9,750 bases of DNA from Desulfuromonadaceae bacterium (GTDB lineage Bacteria; Desulfobacterota; Desulfuromonadia; Desulfuromonadales; SZUA-540): positions 1 to 9,750 of the forward strand of contig QKGY01000154.1 of assembly GCA_003250235.1 (NCBI GenBank), in the 5' to 3' direction. Made by a program: the position numbers and the translations under genes. This document shows positions 1 to 7,142 of the stretch, in pieces (position 1 is the stretch's first letter; every line of letters starts with the position of its first letter). The notes beneath the pieces are model-generated. The model had not been told where the DNA came from, made no database searches, and was given only the letters and a program-made list of their open reading frames with translations.

Positions 1-769
1 GGATGGACGAAAGGCCTTCCCGAAGAAAAGCCAGATAAAGCAGATAGGATCCTGCCAGGGCAATCAGGCCTCCCAAAAAGCCTTGAAACGCCCCCTCCAG
101 GAGAAACGGGGTTTTGATGAACAGCGGTGTTCCGCCCACCAGGGTCATCACTTCCAGCTCATCCCGCCTGGCGAAGAGGGTCAGCTTGATCGTGTTGGAA
201 ACGATAAACAGGGCGGCAAAGAGCAGGAACCCGCCCAGAAAGGCCCCGGCCCATTTCAGTAGGGCCAGAAAGGCCTCGAACTTTTCAAGCCATTCCTGCC
301 CGTAGCGAAGATCTGAAAAATGGTTGTTGGTTTTCAGATGGGTAATGACCGTGCCGACGCCTATCCGGTTGCGAAACTTCTCGGCCAGCTTGATTTCCAG
401 GGAGGCGGGGAGTACGTCTGGACCCAGACCATCGAGAAGATCGGCATCCTGCCCAAGACGTGTCTTGAAGCGGGCAAAGGCTTCGGCCGGGGAAATGTAG
501 GCCACCTGGGATACTTCGGGGAGTTTGCCGATATCCCGGGTCCATTCGTTGATCTGGTTCTTATCCGGCACCTGGTCGATATAGGCGACGATCTGGACTT
601 CTTTGCTCCAGTTGGTCGTCAGCTTTTGAACGTTGAGGACCACGACAGCGAAAAAAGCCAGGATCGTCAGCGATACCGCTACGGTTGCAATGGCCGCTGT
701 GCACAGAAAGGGGCTCTGACGCATGTTGCGCAGGGCCCTGATTGGAAAATAGAGCAGACGTTCGAACAA
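1..769 (-). CDS. ftsX: Cell-division ABC transporter permease FtsX (3' end cut by window edge)
   Basis: Inner-membrane partner of FtsE. In other bacteria FtsEX couples ATP hydrolysis to activation of periplasmic peptidoglycan hydrolases at the septum. 256 residues are visible and the frame is open to base 1; against the usual FtsX length of about 300, only the C-terminal end with the last membrane helix should be missing. Layout: short basic N-terminus, TM1 about residues 22-45, a periplasmic domain about 46-168, TM2 about 172-195, then the family-typical segment RRDELEVMTLVGG (201-213) leading into TM3 (about 221-248). The start chosen is TTG at 767-769: a strong AGGAGGG lies 7 nt upstream, an in-frame TAA lies further upstream, and no ATG or GTG intervenes. 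A start at ATG 722-724 is possible but would remove residues before TM1. It lies 77 nt downstream of ftsE on the same strand, so the two are very likely one operon. Confidence 0.92.
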   Translation of the reverse strand, partial: MFERLLYFPIRALRNMRQSPFLCTAAIATVAVSLTILAFFAVVVLNVQKLTTNWSKEVQIVAYIDQVPDKNQINEWTRDIGKLPEVSQVAYISPAEAFARFKTRLGQDADLLDGLGPDVLPASLEIKLAEKFRNRIGVGTVITHLKTNNHFSDLRYGQEWLEKFEAFLALLKWAGAFLGGFLLFAALFIVSNTIKLTLFARRDELEVMTLVGGTPLFIKTPFLLEGAFQGFLGGLIALAGSYLLYLAFLREGLSSI

Positions 770-776
770 GAGGTTT

Positions 777-783
777 CCCTCCT
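777..783 (-). promoter_or_regulatory. Ribosome binding site supporting the TTG start of ftsX
   Basis: On the minus strand this reads AGGAGGG, a near-perfect Shine-Dalgarno sequence, with a 7-nt spacer to the TTG at 769. It decides the start of ftsX in favour of a rare TTG codon over the internal ATG 15 codons later. Confidence 0.75.
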
Positions 784-846
784 GGGAGACAAAAGTGCCT
801 GGGGACAGGAACTCCGTTCCCGGTTTTTAGGGGTCAACAGGGGTGC

Positions 847-1512
847 CTATGGCAGGCGATCGTCAACGACACGCCCTTTGTCGAGATAAATCACCCGCCG
901 TGGGAACTGACGAATCATTTCCCTGTCGTGGGTGGCCAGAAGCACAGTAGATCCGCGGGCGTTGGCACTTTTGAACAGTTCCATGATGTCCAGAGTGACT
1001 TCCGGGTCCAGGTTGCCTGTCGGTTCGTCGGCAATCAGAACCAGCGGGTCGATGACCAGCGCACGGGCGATGGCCACCCTTTGCTGCTCTCCGCCCGACA
1101 GTTCCAGGGGGCGGCGCTGAAGCTTGTGCTCGAGCCCGACATGTTTCAGAACTTGGTAGACCTTTTTGCCGACCTCGAACCGCTTTTTTCCCTGAACTTC
1201 CAGGGGAAAGGCCACATTTTCAAAGATGGTGCGGGTGTTGAGCAGCTTGAAATCCTGGAAGACGATGCCGAGCCGGCGACGCATGTAGGGGATCTTCCCA
1301 AGGCCCATACGCGTGAGGTTCTGCCCGTTGATGAGAATCTGGCCGCGGGAAGGTTTTTCCGCGCCGTACAGGAGTTTCAGCAACGTTGACTTGCCCGCCC
1401 CCGAGGGCCCGGTGATATAGAGGAATTCCCCTTTGCCCACCTTGATATTGATGTCCTCAAGGGCGCTGGAATCCTTCTGATAGGATTTGCAAACATTGAA
1501 AATCTGAATCAT
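847..1512 (-). CDS. ftsE: Cell-division ABC transporter ATP-binding protein FtsE
   Basis: Cytoplasmic ATPase of the FtsEX complex, which powers septal cell-wall remodelling with FtsX. The 221-residue length is typical of FtsE. All ABC ATPase motifs are intact: Walker A GPSGAGKST (35-43), Q-loop Gln86 in VFQDF, signature LSGGEQQR (138-145), Walker B VLIADEP (158-164), D-loop NLD (167-169) and switch His195 in LATHD. The ATG at 1510-1512 gives the canonical N-terminus MIQIFNV with no extension, although its Shine-Dalgarno is weak (a CAGGG about 14 nt upstream). The next gene on the strand is ftsX, which separates this from other small ABC ATPases such as LolD. The two do not overlap as they do in many bacteria; 77 nt separate them. 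Confidence 0.95.
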   Translation of the reverse strand: MIQIFNVCKSYQKDSSALEDINIKVGKGEFLYITGPSGAGKSTLLKLLYGAEKPSRGQILINGQNLTRMGLGKIPYMRRRLGIVFQDFKLLNTRTIFENVAFPLEVQGKKRFEVGKKVYQVLKHVGLEHKLQRRPLELSGGEQQRVAIARALVIDPLVLIADEPTGNLDPEVTLDIMELFKSANARGSTVLLATHDREMIRQFPRRVIYLDKGRVVDDRLP

Positions 1513-1641
1513 GGCAGGTTAAAACCCTGTCGTTCAAGGGGAGCTGAATGAATGGAACCGGACCATGGGGCCTTGTTAATGGACCTTAGAGATAGCATAT
1601 CCCGAATGAAAATTGAATTAAAAATCCTTCCCGATTGAGCT

Positions 1642-1710
1642 GAGGAATCCTCGATCCCAGGGCAGTTCTGGAAGTGCCCCAGCGAACCCTGCCCCATAAA
1701 CCTTCTATGG
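1642..1710 (+). other. Possible structured leader upstream of the NCS2 permease
   Basis: The 269-nt gap between divergent ftsE and the permease gene holds a run of short inverted repeats. GAGGA/TCCTC lie at 1642-1646/1648-1652 around a single base. GGGCAG at 1660-1665 pairs with CTGCCC at 1689-1694 and encloses CTGG/CCAG at 1668-1671/1679-1682. CCATA at 1694-1698 pairs with TATGG at 1706-1710. If transcribed from the left these would form stacked hairpins about 70-120 nt before the permease start. I do not recognise a known riboswitch: the conserved purine-riboswitch core is not seen. No U-tract follows, so it is not an obvious intrinsic terminator. Chance pairing in GC-rich DNA is possible. 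I found no convincing promoter for either neighbour in this gap. Confidence 0.25.
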
Positions 1711-1769
1711 CGCGTTGCGTACAGCTGTGGTAAAAGGGGGCGGTTGACGGCATCCGACAACGAAGCGAT

Positions 1770-1776
1770 GGAGGTG
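1770..1776 (+). promoter_or_regulatory. Ribosome binding site supporting a GTG start of the NCS2 permease
   Basis: GGAGGTG lies 5 nt before the GTG at 1782. It supports this non-ATG start, which also gives a sensible amphipathic N-terminus before the first membrane helix. Confidence 0.7.
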
Positions 1777-1781
1777 TTTGC

Positions 1782-3077
1782 GTGAACTTCAGACGTGGGC
1801 TCGATGAATGGCCGACCTTTTCCGAATTGATTCTTTACGGTCTTCAATGGCTGGTCATATCCGTACCGGGAGTCGTCATTCTCGGCATGCTGGTCGGTCA
1901 GATGCATTTCGGCAACGGTCATCCGTCAGTCATTCTCTATCTTCAGAAGCTTTTTTTTGTAACGGCCTTGACCCTCGGAGTTCAGGTGCTGGCAGGCCAT
2001 CGTCTCCCCCTAGTGCTGGGTCCGGCTGCCGTCCTGCTTGTCGGCGTTGTTTCCAGCCGGGGTTCCGGACTGGACACTCTGTACACGTCTATGATGATCG
2101 GCGGCGCGACTCTGACGCTTCTCAGCCTTTTCGGACTCTTTCCGCTGATTCAGAAACTTTTCACCCCCCGGGTTGTCGCTCTGGTTCTGCTGCTGATCGC
2201 CTTTACCCTGGCCCCTTCGATCATGAGACTTCTGTGTGGCCTGTCGTCCGGGAATCCCCCCCTGGGCAATCTCCTTTTCAGTTTTGCCTTGCTGTTCGGA
2301 ATGTTCATTCTGCACCGACTGATGACGGGGGTCTGGAAGGCCGCTCTCATTGTGGTTGCCATGGTGCTCGGCAGCCTGGTTTATCATGGTGTTTTCCAGA
2401 CTGAAATCCATGAATCAGCCTTCGCATCTGCACCCCTGGTCGCAGGGTTTTGGAGAGAGTTGACGCTCCATCCCGTGCTGGACGCCGGGGTGCTGATTTC
2501 CTTTCTCTGCTGCTACCTGGCGCTCGCCATCAACGATCTGGGCTCGATTACCTCCATGGGAGAGATTCTTCACCCTACCGATATGGAATCCCGGGTGAGC
2601 CGGGGGATAGGCATCACGGGTGGGGCCAATATCCTGGCGGGATTCCTTGGAGTGCTCGGCCCCGTGAATTTTTCTCTCAGCCCCGGGGTGGTGATGGCGT
2701 CCGGATGTGCTTCCCGTTTCGCGTTGCTGCCTGCAGCACTGGTTTTGATGCTGATCGCTTTTTCTCCGGCGACCCTTCTGGTTCTGACTACGATCCCGGG
2801 GGTGGTGATCGGATGCGTTCTTCTGTATATTCTCTGCGCGCAGGTCTCTGCCGGTATGATGGTGGCCTTCAACTCTCCAGGAGGATTCCAGTTTCAGGAT
2901 GGACTCACCCTCGGGCTCTCGCTGCTGCTCGGCACCATCATCGCCTTTCTCCCCGAACCGGTCACGGCCAGCTTTCCCTCCGTCCTTCGCCCCATCCTGG
3001 GTAACGGATTCGTCATCGGCGTTCTGGCCGTGCTGATTCTGGAGCATCTCGTCTTTGTCCGCAGACCGTCGGGATAA
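1782..3077 (+). CDS. Divergent NCS2-family (xanthine/uracil-type) permease
   Basis: Polytopic inner-membrane carrier of 431 residues, a usual length for NCS2 nucleobase:cation symporters (UraA, XanQ). Family traits include GPAAVLLVG (80-88) in the TM3 position, a TM8-like segment around LALAINDLGSITS (246-258), and RGIGITGGANILAGFLG (274-290) leading to the TM10 signature region ending in SGCASR (307-312, compare TGVASR). It departs from the family at substrate residues: the TM8 glutamate aligns with Asn251, and the Gln-Asn pair of the TM10 signature aligns with Leu299-Ser300 followed by Pro-Gly. The substrate therefore cannot be assumed to be xanthine or uracil. Start GTG is set by GGAGGTG 5 nt upstream. 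The nucleoside transporter gene follows 92 nt downstream on the same strand with no clear terminator between, so co-transcription is likely. Family call fairly sure; substrate unknown. Confidence 0.8.
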   Translation: MNFRRGLDEWPTFSELILYGLQWLVISVPGVVILGMLVGQMHFGNGHPSVILYLQKLFFVTALTLGVQVLAGHRLPLVLGPAAVLLVGVVSSRGSGLDTLYTSMMIGGATLTLLSLFGLFPLIQKLFTPRVVALVLLLIAFTLAPSIMRLLCGLSSGNPPLGNLLFSFALLFGMFILHRLMTGVWKAALIVVAMVLGSLVYHGVFQTEIHESAFASAPLVAGFWRELTLHPVLDAGVLISFLCCYLALAINDLGSITSMGEILHPTDMESRVSRGIGITGGANILAGFLGVLGPVNFSLSPGVVMASGCASRFALLPAALVLMLIAFSPATLLVLTTIPGVVIGCVLLYILCAQVSAGMMVAFNSPGGFQFQDGLTLGLSLLLGTIIAFLPEPVTASFPSVLRPILGNGFVIGVLAVLILEHLVFVRRPSG

Positions 3078-3169
3078 AAACGTATATACCCCGTAGCGGC
3101 TGTTTCTAACTTTTCCGTTTAGTGCTGTGTGTCCATGGAGAAAGGTCCCTGGCTGAAAAAGGATCCGTT

Positions 3170-4408
3170 ATGCTTGTTCATGGTGTTTTCGGGCTTGCCA
3201 CCCTTTTGGTGATGGCCTGGGCGGTCAGTGAAAACCGCCGTCATGTTCCCCTTCGCACGGTCGTTGTCGGAGTCGGGCTGCAGTTTCTTTTGGCGGGTGC
3301 CATGTTGAAACTGCCTCTTTTCAAGGGGCTTTTTCTCGGGTTGAACCACGTTGCCCTTGCTCTGGATAAGGCGACCATGGCAGGTACCGCCATGGTGTTC
3401 GGTTTTCTGGGGGGAGGCTCGCTCCCCTATGTGGAAACGGCTCCGGGAGCCTCCTTTACCCTCGCTTTCAGGGCTCTGCCGATCATCCTCGTGATCAGCG
3501 GTCTGTCCTCGTTGCTGTTCTATTGGCGCATCCTGCCGGCGGTGGTGCGGTTTTTCTCCTGGGTCCTGCAGAGGAGCCTGAATATCGGCGGGGCTGTCGG
3601 TGTGGGGGCGGCCGCCAACATCTTCGTCGGCATGATCGAGGCCCCTCTTCTCATTCGCCCTTACCTGAAGCAGATGAGCCGCAGCGAGCTGTTTACGGTC
3701 ATGGTCTGCGGCATGAGCACCATCGCCGGAACCGTTCTGGTCCTCTATGCCAGTATTCTCCAACGGGTGATTCCCGATGCCCTCGGTCACATCCTGACGG
3801 CCTCGATGATCAGCGCTCCGGCCGCGATCGTGGTGGCCCAGCTCATGGTTCCCCCCGACGGGGTGGCGACCGAGGGAAATGTCAGCATTCCGAAAGACGT
3901 GACGAGTGCGATGGACGCCATTACGGAGGGGACGGGCCAGGGGCTGAAGATGCTTCTCAATATCACGGCGATGCTCATCGTTCTGGTTGCCCTGGTAAGT
4001 CTCGTGAACCAGGGACTTGAATGGCTACCTTCCCCTGGGGAGCAACCGCTGACTCTGCAGTACCTTCTCGGCCGGGCTCTGGCACCTCTGGCCTGGCTGA
4101 TCGGGGTCCCCTGGTCCGAAGCGGTGACCGCCGGCAGTCTGCTGGGAACGAAAACCATCCTGAATGAGTTTCTTGCCTATCTGGACCTTGCTGCGCTTCC
4201 CGGCAATGCCTTGAGTGAACACAGCCGGCTGATCATGACCTATGCCCTCTGCGGTTTTGCCAATTTGGGCAGTCTGGGGATTATGATTGGAGGGATGGGG
4301 ACCATGGTGCCGGAGCGCCGCTCGGAAATCGTCGGTCTCGGTTTCAAATCCATCATCGCGGGAACGCTGGCCACCTGCATGACCGGAGCCGTGGTCGGCA
4401 TCCTGTGA
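3170..4408 (+). CDS. NupC-type concentrative nucleoside transporter (CNT family), atypical base site
   Basis: Inner-membrane cation-coupled nucleoside importer, 412 residues from ATG 3170, close to the usual bacterial CNT length. Signature segments are clear: EAPLLIRPYL (157-166) in the first re-entrant hairpin region, GTKTILNEFLAYLDL (326-340) with the conserved NEF, and ALCGFANLGSLGIMIGG (359-375). Residues corresponding to ribose contacts in Vibrio cholerae CNT appear kept (Glu333, Asn365, Ser368). The Gln-Thr before the hairpin glutamate, which contacts the base, is Met155-Ile156 here. ATG 3170 has AAGGA 6 nt upstream. The in-frame GTG at 3122 would add 16 polar residues but has no Shine-Dalgarno. 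It follows the NCS2 permease gene and ends 12 bp before the convergent kinase gene. Substrate inferred to be a nucleoside or related compound, not proven. Confidence 0.88.
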   Translation: MLVHGVFGLATLLVMAWAVSENRRHVPLRTVVVGVGLQFLLAGAMLKLPLFKGLFLGLNHVALALDKATMAGTAMVFGFLGGGSLPYVETAPGASFTLAFRALPIILVISGLSSLLFYWRILPAVVRFFSWVLQRSLNIGGAVGVGAAANIFVGMIEAPLLIRPYLKQMSRSELFTVMVCGMSTIAGTVLVLYASILQRVIPDALGHILTASMISAPAAIVVAQLMVPPDGVATEGNVSIPKDVTSAMDAITEGTGQGLKMLLNITAMLIVLVALVSLVNQGLEWLPSPGEQPLTLQYLLGRALAPLAWLIGVPWSEAVTAGSLLGTKTILNEFLAYLDLAALPGNALSEHSRLIMTYALCGFANLGSLGIMIGGMGTMVPERRSEIVGLGFKSIIAGTLATCMTGAVVGIL

Positions 4409-4420
4409 TGCGGAGGCCGT

Positions 4421-6070
4421 TTAGAGGTCCGGCTGCTGGCAAGGAAGGGTGATCACGACCTCTGTGCCGACGCCTTCTTCGCTGAAAACGTCCATGTCGC
4501 CATGATGGCGTTTGATGATCCCGTAGCAGACGGTAAGCCCGAGTCCCGTACCTTTCTCGATGGCCCAGGTGGTGAAGAAAGGATCGAATATTTTGCTCAG
4601 GTTGGCTTTGGGGATGCCGCACCCGTTATCACGCAGTGAAATGCGCACGGACTTGGGAGCATCGATTTCGTTGAGCAGGCTCAGCTCGACTTCAATCCGC
4701 CCTCCGTCGGGGACGGCCCTGGTCGCATTGTGCAGGACATTGGTCAACAGCTTTTCGATCTGCCAGGGGTCTGCATCGATCTTGTGGAGTGGGGGCGAGG
4801 GGCGATGCATCAGCGTGATTCTTCTCTCAAGCAGTTCTTCCGTAAGGTTTTCCGCCGCCTTGTTCATAACATGCCGGATGTCGGTTTTGAGGAAGGTCGT
4901 TTTTTCATGGTCGGAAAACACGTTAAGATCATTGACGATTTTGACACATCGCGTAGCCGCGCGCTCAATGGCCTCAAGCCATTGAGCGGCCTTGATAGTT
5001 TCCTTGTCGTTCAGCAGCAATTGCTTGCTTTCCCGTAAGACCTGCACGGCACACAGGATGCCGCTGACCGGATTGTTCAGCTCATGGGCCGTGCCGTGCG
5101 CCATGCCGCTGATCGTCGCCATCTTTTCCGCCCGCAGCAGTTTGATCTGTGCATCCTGCAGTTGACGGTTTTTTTCTTCCACCATGTCTTCAAGTTTTCT
5201 GTTCAACAGTTCCATCTGTTTTTCCTCGTTCTTGCGTGCGGTGATATCCCGCCACACCAGATGGATGCCAGTCAGAACCTCATTTTCTTTCTGAAAGTTG
5301 ATATTACCCTCGACGGGAACTTCCCGGCCGTCTTTGGCCATGAAGACGGTTTCGACCAGGCCCGGTTTCTGTTTTGCAGAGAGTCTGGCCACCGTTGACA
5401 TGAACGACTTGCGGTACTGTTCCGCGATGATGTCGGTAATGTTGAAATGCGTCATTTCCTCCCGACTGTAACCTAATACGTGCTCCCATGCCGGGTTGCT
5501 GTAACAGATAAAACCGTCCGGGGATATCAGGTGGACCATGTCGCTGACATTGTCGAAAATATCCCGGTATCGTTTTTCGCTTTCGAGAAGCTTCTGTTTG
5601 GTCCGCTTCAGGTCTGAGATATCCAGAAAGCTTTCGATAATGTGCTTTCTCCCTCCGATACCGACCATCGCCACGGTTTTGAGAATGGGGATGGTTTTTC
5701 CATCGAGAGTGAGCAGCTTGCGCTCCGAGTTGTCGATATGCCGGTTGTTGTCCGTAATGGGGCACTGTCCTTTTTCGGAAGGGCATACGAAGTGATGGCA
5801 GACGTTTCCCAGCACTTTCTCAATGCGCCCCCCGATCATCTCCAGCGCTTTGGGGTTGGCGTCGACGATCTGATGGTTCTCCGCGTCGATAACCAGAATC
5901 CCGACGGGAACGCTGGTGAAGATTTTCTCCAGGCGTTCCTGGCTCTCCGCCATCACTTTGTGCGCGTAGTCCAGACTCGGATCGTTGCCGAAATAGTTCA
6001 ACGAAACCGTTTTCCCCGGCAGGTTGATTTTGTCTTCGGCGCGTCTGTTGTATTCGATCGGCTTATCCAT
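4421..6070 (-). CDS. Soluble PAS-PAS sensor histidine kinase with a cysteine-bearing PAS domain
   Basis: Two-component sensor kinase, 549 residues, with no signal peptide or transmembrane helix visible, so it should sense in the cytoplasm. Layout: PAS1 about 40-155, PAS2 about 165-280, a short coiled coil (280-315), HisKA dimerisation domain with His329 in AHELNNP, and an HATPase domain with N-box Asn448 (NVLHNATRA), G1 DNGCGIP (481-487), F-box FDPFF (495-499) and G2 GTGLGL (507-512). All catalytic boxes are intact and there is no receiver domain, so a separate response regulator is needed; the NtrC-type regulator encoded divergently 1.5 kb away is the obvious candidate. PAS1 carries Cys91, Cys96 and Cys103 in a CHHFVC...CPITD arrangement, possibly redox- or metal-responsive. 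The ATG start has no strong Shine-Dalgarno; translation may depend on the cytochrome gene that ends 42 nt upstream in the likely operon. Confidence 0.92.
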   Translation of the reverse strand: MDKPIEYNRRAEDKINLPGKTVSLNYFGNDPSLDYAHKVMAESQERLEKIFTSVPVGILVIDAENHQIVDANPKALEMIGGRIEKVLGNVCHHFVCPSEKGQCPITDNNRHIDNSERKLLTLDGKTIPILKTVAMVGIGGRKHIIESFLDISDLKRTKQKLLESEKRYRDIFDNVSDMVHLISPDGFICYSNPAWEHVLGYSREEMTHFNITDIIAEQYRKSFMSTVARLSAKQKPGLVETVFMAKDGREVPVEGNINFQKENEVLTGIHLVWRDITARKNEEKQMELLNRKLEDMVEEKNRQLQDAQIKLLRAEKMATISGMAHGTAHELNNPVSGILCAVQVLRESKQLLLNDKETIKAAQWLEAIERAATRCVKIVNDLNVFSDHEKTTFLKTDIRHVMNKAAENLTEELLERRITLMHRPSPPLHKIDADPWQIEKLLTNVLHNATRAVPDGGRIEVELSLLNEIDAPKSVRISLRDNGCGIPKANLSKIFDPFFTTWAIEKGTGLGLTVCYGIIKRHHGDMDVFSEEGVGTEVVITLPCQQPDL

Positions 6071-6112
6071 TTATGGGCACGGATCTTTCTGCTTTTACGA
6101 TGTTTCTTGCGT

Positions 6113-6907
6113 TCAAAGGTTCAACTCGTGGGCGGTGTTGTGGCAGGCCTGGCAGGTTTCAAAACGGCTCAACAACGTCGCGTCGTGTTGGGTGCCATGG
6201 CAGCTGCGACATGGCTGTATCGTGCCATGTCTGTCGGGGTGGCAACTTGTACAGGGGAGATTGTTGTGCCGGCTTCGGCTGCCGACCAGTTTCCCCAGGA
6301 TGTCCGAGTGGCAGTCTGCGCACCAGGCTGTCGGTGTATCCGGTTTATATGCCAGCACCAGAGGGCGATGTGCTTCATGACAGCTCGTACATGCCCCTGC
6401 CGGCATATCTTGTGCGTGGGACTCGTGGCATTCCGTGCATGCAGGGGGCGTCGCATGGGCGGTGTGGCAGGCTGTGCAGCTCAGCTGACTGTGGAACGAG
6501 GGATTTGCTTCCAGTTGATTCCCCTGTTCTTCATGGCATGTGAGACAGGGAGTCGTGGTTTTCTCCGGGAAGCTCACCTCGCCCGGCCTATGCGGGTTTT
6601 TATGACACTGAAGACAAGCCTCCAGAGCGAAATGCGGCTTATCGACATGACACTGATTGCAGGCGGGGATGATTTCCCTCTGCTGCGGGGGATGCCCCTG
6701 GTGGCAATCCATGCAGCTGACTTGTGTTTTGTGGGAAAGCCCCGCTTCATCGATATCTTTCGGGGCCTCACGATGGCACAGACGGCAATGGGTGGCATTA
6801 AGTTCCAGAGACGGTTCATCCTGGCCGTACGCCAACTCCGTGGAAAAGCCCAAGCACAAAAGGATCAGCACATATCGGTAAAAAAGATGAAACCTGAGGG
6901 CGTCCAA
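6113..6907 (-). CDS. Secreted dodecaheme c-type cytochrome
   Basis: Periplasmic or exported electron carrier of 264 residues with twelve CXXCH heme-binding motifs, at residues 41, 65, 83, 98, 121, 144, 157, 173, 196, 219, 233 and 252. That is one heme per about 20 mature residues. The mature part also has 13 histidines outside the motifs, enough for a distal ligand at every heme and suggesting bis-His low-spin hemes. The N-terminus is a Sec signal: Arg5 and Arg11, hydrophobic YVLILLCLGF (12-21), probable cleavage near AYG (26-28). The start is TTG at 6905-6907 with GAGGA about 4 nt upstream; an in-frame TGA shortly upstream rules out a longer N-terminus. There is no membrane anchor or lipobox, so it is probably soluble in the periplasm. 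It is first in a likely operon with the histidine kinase and lies behind a sigma-54 promoter. I do not recognise a named subfamily. Confidence 0.93.
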   Translation of the reverse strand: MDALRFHLFYRYVLILLCLGFSTELAYGQDEPSLELNATHCRLCHREAPKDIDEAGLSHKTQVSCMDCHQGHPPQQREIIPACNQCHVDKPHFALEACLQCHKNPHRPGEVSFPEKTTTPCLTCHEEQGNQLEANPSFHSQLSCTACHTAHATPPACTECHESHAQDMPAGACTSCHEAHRPLVLAYKPDTPTAWCADCHSDILGKLVGSRSRHNNLPCTSCHPDRHGTIQPCRSCHGTQHDATLLSRFETCQACHNTAHELNL

Positions 6908-7049
6908 GGATTCCTCGCATTCAAATCAAGTTCAATACACGCATCAAATGACATTCGGGACGCAGTACCTTGCGGTCGATCATGCCCGGTTTCTAACGTC
7001 TCCTTCGGATAGCCGTTTCGGGTTGGTCGGAAAGATAAAATCGTATATT

Positions 7050-7065
7050 TGCAGGGGGTGTGCCG
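7050..7065 (-). promoter_or_regulatory. Sigma-54 (-24/-12) promoter for the dodecaheme cytochrome-kinase operon
   Basis: On the minus strand the bases read CGGCACACCCCCTGCA. Against the consensus TGGCACG-N4-TTGC, the -24 core GGCAC is exact, the -12 GC is present, and GG and GC are separated by exactly the required 10 nt. The differences are the flanking T (C here), the G after GGCAC (A here) and the first T of TTGC (C here). Transcription should start near 7039, leaving a leader of about 132 nt before the TTG of the cytochrome gene. The divergently encoded regulator is a sigma-54 activator, which makes the match more credible. Sequence match only; not demonstrated. Confidence 0.65.
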
Positions 7066-7142
7066 AGGGGGCCGTGATGCTCTAACATCCTTAAATTACA
7101 TATGGTAGTGATCTTTTCTTCCTCTTGCGGTTTTGGTGCCGA

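Noticed and set aside
1669..1683. TGG...GC spacing resembling a -24/-12 promoter before the permease gene
   Set aside because: The -24 box lacks the CAC and the -12 box lacks TT; only the spacing fits.
1509..1922. Minus-strand reading frame filling the ftsE-permease gap
   Set aside because: It starts inside the permease gene on the opposite strand, ends at the ftsE start, and shows no family features; it would also leave no promoter room for ftsE.
4409..4420. Shared terminator between the convergent nucleoside transporter and kinase genes
   Set aside because: Only 12 bp separate the stop codons, and no clear stem with a T-run is visible there or just inside either gene.
5642..7012. Long plus-strand reading frame (456 codons) across the kinase and dodecaheme cytochrome
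   Set aside because: It lies antisense to two genes with unmistakable domains, has no recognisable domain itself, and its Cys/His-rich parts are simply the reverse complement of heme-motif codons.
6948..7085. Small plus-strand reading frame of 45 codons starting ATG 6948 with an ICRGC stretch
   Set aside because: No Shine-Dalgarno, no recognisable similarity, and it runs through the sigma-54 promoter on the other strand; length is expected by chance.
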